A DNA stretch of 6,937 nucleotides from an uncultured Chloroflexota bacterium. Its GTDB lineage: Bacteria > Chloroflexota > Anaerolineae > Anaerolineales > Villigracilaceae. Below the pieces are notes generated by a model that was not told the origin of the DNA, searched no databases, and saw only the letters and a list, made by a program, of their open reading frames with translations. The DNA lies in the NCBI GenBank assembly GCA_903837815.1, contig CAILWD010000557.1, positions 1 to 6,937 on the forward strand, given 5' to 3'. The position numbers were made by a program, and so were the translations under genes. Below, piece after piece: positions 6,184 to 6,937 of the stretch; the first letter of the stretch is position 1, and each line of letters starts with the position of its first letter.

Positions 6184-6639
6184 ATGAATTTTTTGCAGAA
6201 AAACAAATCAGCGTTTGTCATCTTGTTGATGGTTGGATTTCTTGTGGCAATCCTATCTCTCTTCTTTTCGGGGATCCCTGATCCTGACTCCTCCTCAACC
6301 CCGACAGACAGCATGTTTCAGCCCATGAGTTTAGCCACTTCAACCGGAAATGCCCCCTCTCTTTCTGAGGTGGCTCCCATGCCCAATTTGCCTCCAGGCA
6401 CCCTGCCCGCCCCTCCCGAAAGCGGACAGACCGTTATTCAGTCGACAGATGTTCCGCTGCCGCCCACCGTTCAGTTTTCAGTGACAGAGGTATTCCCCGG
6501 CACCGACGCTCCACCTCCGCCAACTGCCAATTTTGTGGATGATGGACCTCCAGGCACCGACTTTCCGCCCCCCCTCACATTCGTCCCACTGCCCACAGAA
6601 ACCCCGCCGTCCGGAAATGGGCCGCCTCCCGGATCCTAA
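6184..6639 (+). CDS. Small membrane-anchored, proline-rich acidic surface protein (hypothetical)
   Basis: I do not recognise a family for this 151-residue protein. A short N-terminus with two lysines (6 and 8) precedes a hydrophobic helix (about 10-29). That fits an uncleaved signal anchor with the rest outside the cell; cleavage near F-S-G (28-30) is also possible. Residues 31-151 are low-complexity and surely disordered: 32 prolines, 12 Asp/Glu, many Thr/Ser, and no Lys, Arg, His, Cys, Trp or Tyr. Three imperfect copies of T-D-x-P-x-P-P-T-x-x-F start at residues 88, 107 and 125. ATG at 6184 has AAAGGTG just upstream and an extended -10 element 36 bases away. The gene is divergent from the S8 protease, whose linkers are also Thr/Pro-rich, so a shared place at the cell envelope is plausible. 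A real gene is favoured by the promoter, the ribosome site and the anchor-plus-linker layout. Function is unknown. Confidence 0.7.
   Translation: MNFLQKNKSAFVILLMVGFLVAILSLFFSGIPDPDSSSTPTDSMFQPMSLATSTGNAPSLSEVAPMPNLPPGTLPAPPESGQTVIQSTDVPLPPTVQFSVTEVFPGTDAPPPPTANFVDDGPPGTDFPPPLTFVPLPTETPPSGNGPPPGS
6445..6588 (+). repeat. Three degenerate proline-rich coding repeats
   Basis: Bases 6445-6477, 6502-6534 and 6556-6588 encode T-D-V-P-L-P-P-T-V-Q-F, T-D-A-P-P-P-P-T-A-N-F and T-D-F-P-P-P-L-T-F-V-P. Copies are spaced 19 and 18 codons apart, and P-G directly precedes the second and third. The DNA has diverged between copies, so they are kept at protein level or are old duplications. Confidence 0.55.
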
Positions 6640-6794
6640 CTGTCTTTCGAACAACAATTTACCGCATATTTTGGACGTCTCGCAGTTTGGTTTCTTTCTT
6701 TTCATCGACCTGCCAGGCGTCCCTGTTTTCAATCCAAACTTTCCCAGAGGTTACCTTGGCTTCCTCCCATTCCAGCATAAAAACTTCGACACAG

Positions 6795-6937
6795 ATGAAT
6801 TTCCTTGTATTTGGCGCAGGCGCCATAGGGACATATTTTGGAGGCTCCCTTATCCTTGCGGGGCACCAGGTTGTTTTTGTTGAACAACCAAAGGTGGTGG
6901 ACGAATTACGCCAGCACGGTTTAAGGCTTGACCTGAC
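6795..6937 (+). CDS. Ketopantoate reductase (PanE/ApbA)-family dehydrogenase, 5' part only
   Basis: The first 47 codons of a Rossmann-fold reductase run off the right edge of the window. The start M-N-F-L-V-F-G-A-G-A-I-G-T-Y-F-G-G gives the dinucleotide-binding G-x-G-x-x-G at residues 7-12. The following A-G-H-Q-V-V-F-V (22-29) and D-E-L-R-x-H-G-L-R-L (36-45) match the usual N-terminus of 2-dehydropantoate 2-reductases. These reduce ketopantoate to pantoate in the cytoplasm for pantothenate and coenzyme A synthesis; many genomes also carry paralogs of unknown substrate. Residues 30-31 are Glu-Gln where NADPH-dependent enzymes usually have Arg at position 31, so NADH preference is possible. 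The start is set by homology; no convincing Shine-Dalgarno or promoter precedes it. The C-terminal substrate-binding domain is outside the window. Confidence 0.8.
   Translation, partial: MNFLVFGAGAIGTYFGGSLILAGHQVVFVEQPKVVDELRQHGLRLDL

Noticed and set aside
6640..6794. Possible terminator or promoter in the 155-base spacer
   Set aside because: The only pairing seen is GGACG with CGTCC across about 40 bases, with no T-run. The -10-like CATAAA (6776-6781) has no -35 at the right distance. Nothing there is strong enough to call.
6478..6883. Open frames overlapping the proline-rich gene and the ketopantoate reductase start (6478-6732 minus, 6533-6883 plus)
   Set aside because: They have no domain or ribosome site and overlap better-supported genes in other frames.

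Overview
The window looks like chromosomal DNA from a free-living bacterium, most likely a member of Chloroflexota (class Anaerolineae or close relatives). This rests on my recognition of the style of the transporter proteins, the Thr/Pro-rich linkers on secreted proteins and the moderately high GC. No rRNA or marker gene in the window fixes the taxonomy. I see no tRNA, rRNA, CRISPR array, insertion sequence or phage gene.

Positions 1-4304 (+ strand) hold a BMP-family (PnrA/NupN-type) ABC import locus in the usual order. First is the 3' end of the extracellular substrate-binding protein (1-522), followed by a strong intrinsic terminator/attenuator (536-571). Then come a double-domain ATPase (629-2215, GTG start) and two inner-membrane permeases (2208-3332 and 3336-4304). 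The last three genes are tightly coupled, with an 8-nt overlap and a 3-nt gap, and a second terminator (4318-4348) closes the unit. Together they would capture a solute outside the membrane and import it with ATP hydrolysis. The family mostly carries purine nucleosides, but the sequence does not fix the substrate.

Positions 4347-6089 (- strand) encode a secreted, probably membrane-anchored subtilisin-like (S8) serine protease. It has a signal peptide, a Thr/Pro-rich spacer, a propeptide, a complete Asp-His-Ser catalytic domain, a second Thr/Pro/Ser-rich spacer and a C-terminal transmembrane anchor. It converges on the transporter operon, and its stop codon overlaps the T-tract of the operon terminator.

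A roughly 95-base divergent intergenic region (6090-6183) carries an extended -10 element for the rightward gene and a small inverted repeat. The rightward gene (6184-6639, +) encodes a small membrane-anchored protein with a proline-rich, acidic outer domain that lacks any Lys or Arg. I do not recognise it as a named family. The protease and this protein share Thr/Pro-rich surface character and may be co-regulated, but a functional link is only inference.

After a 155-base spacer with no clear signal, the window ends in the first 47 codons of a ketopantoate reductase (PanE/ApbA)-family dehydrogenase (6795-6937, +).

Most of the window is ordinary. The least explained part is the divergent protease/poly-proline protein pair.
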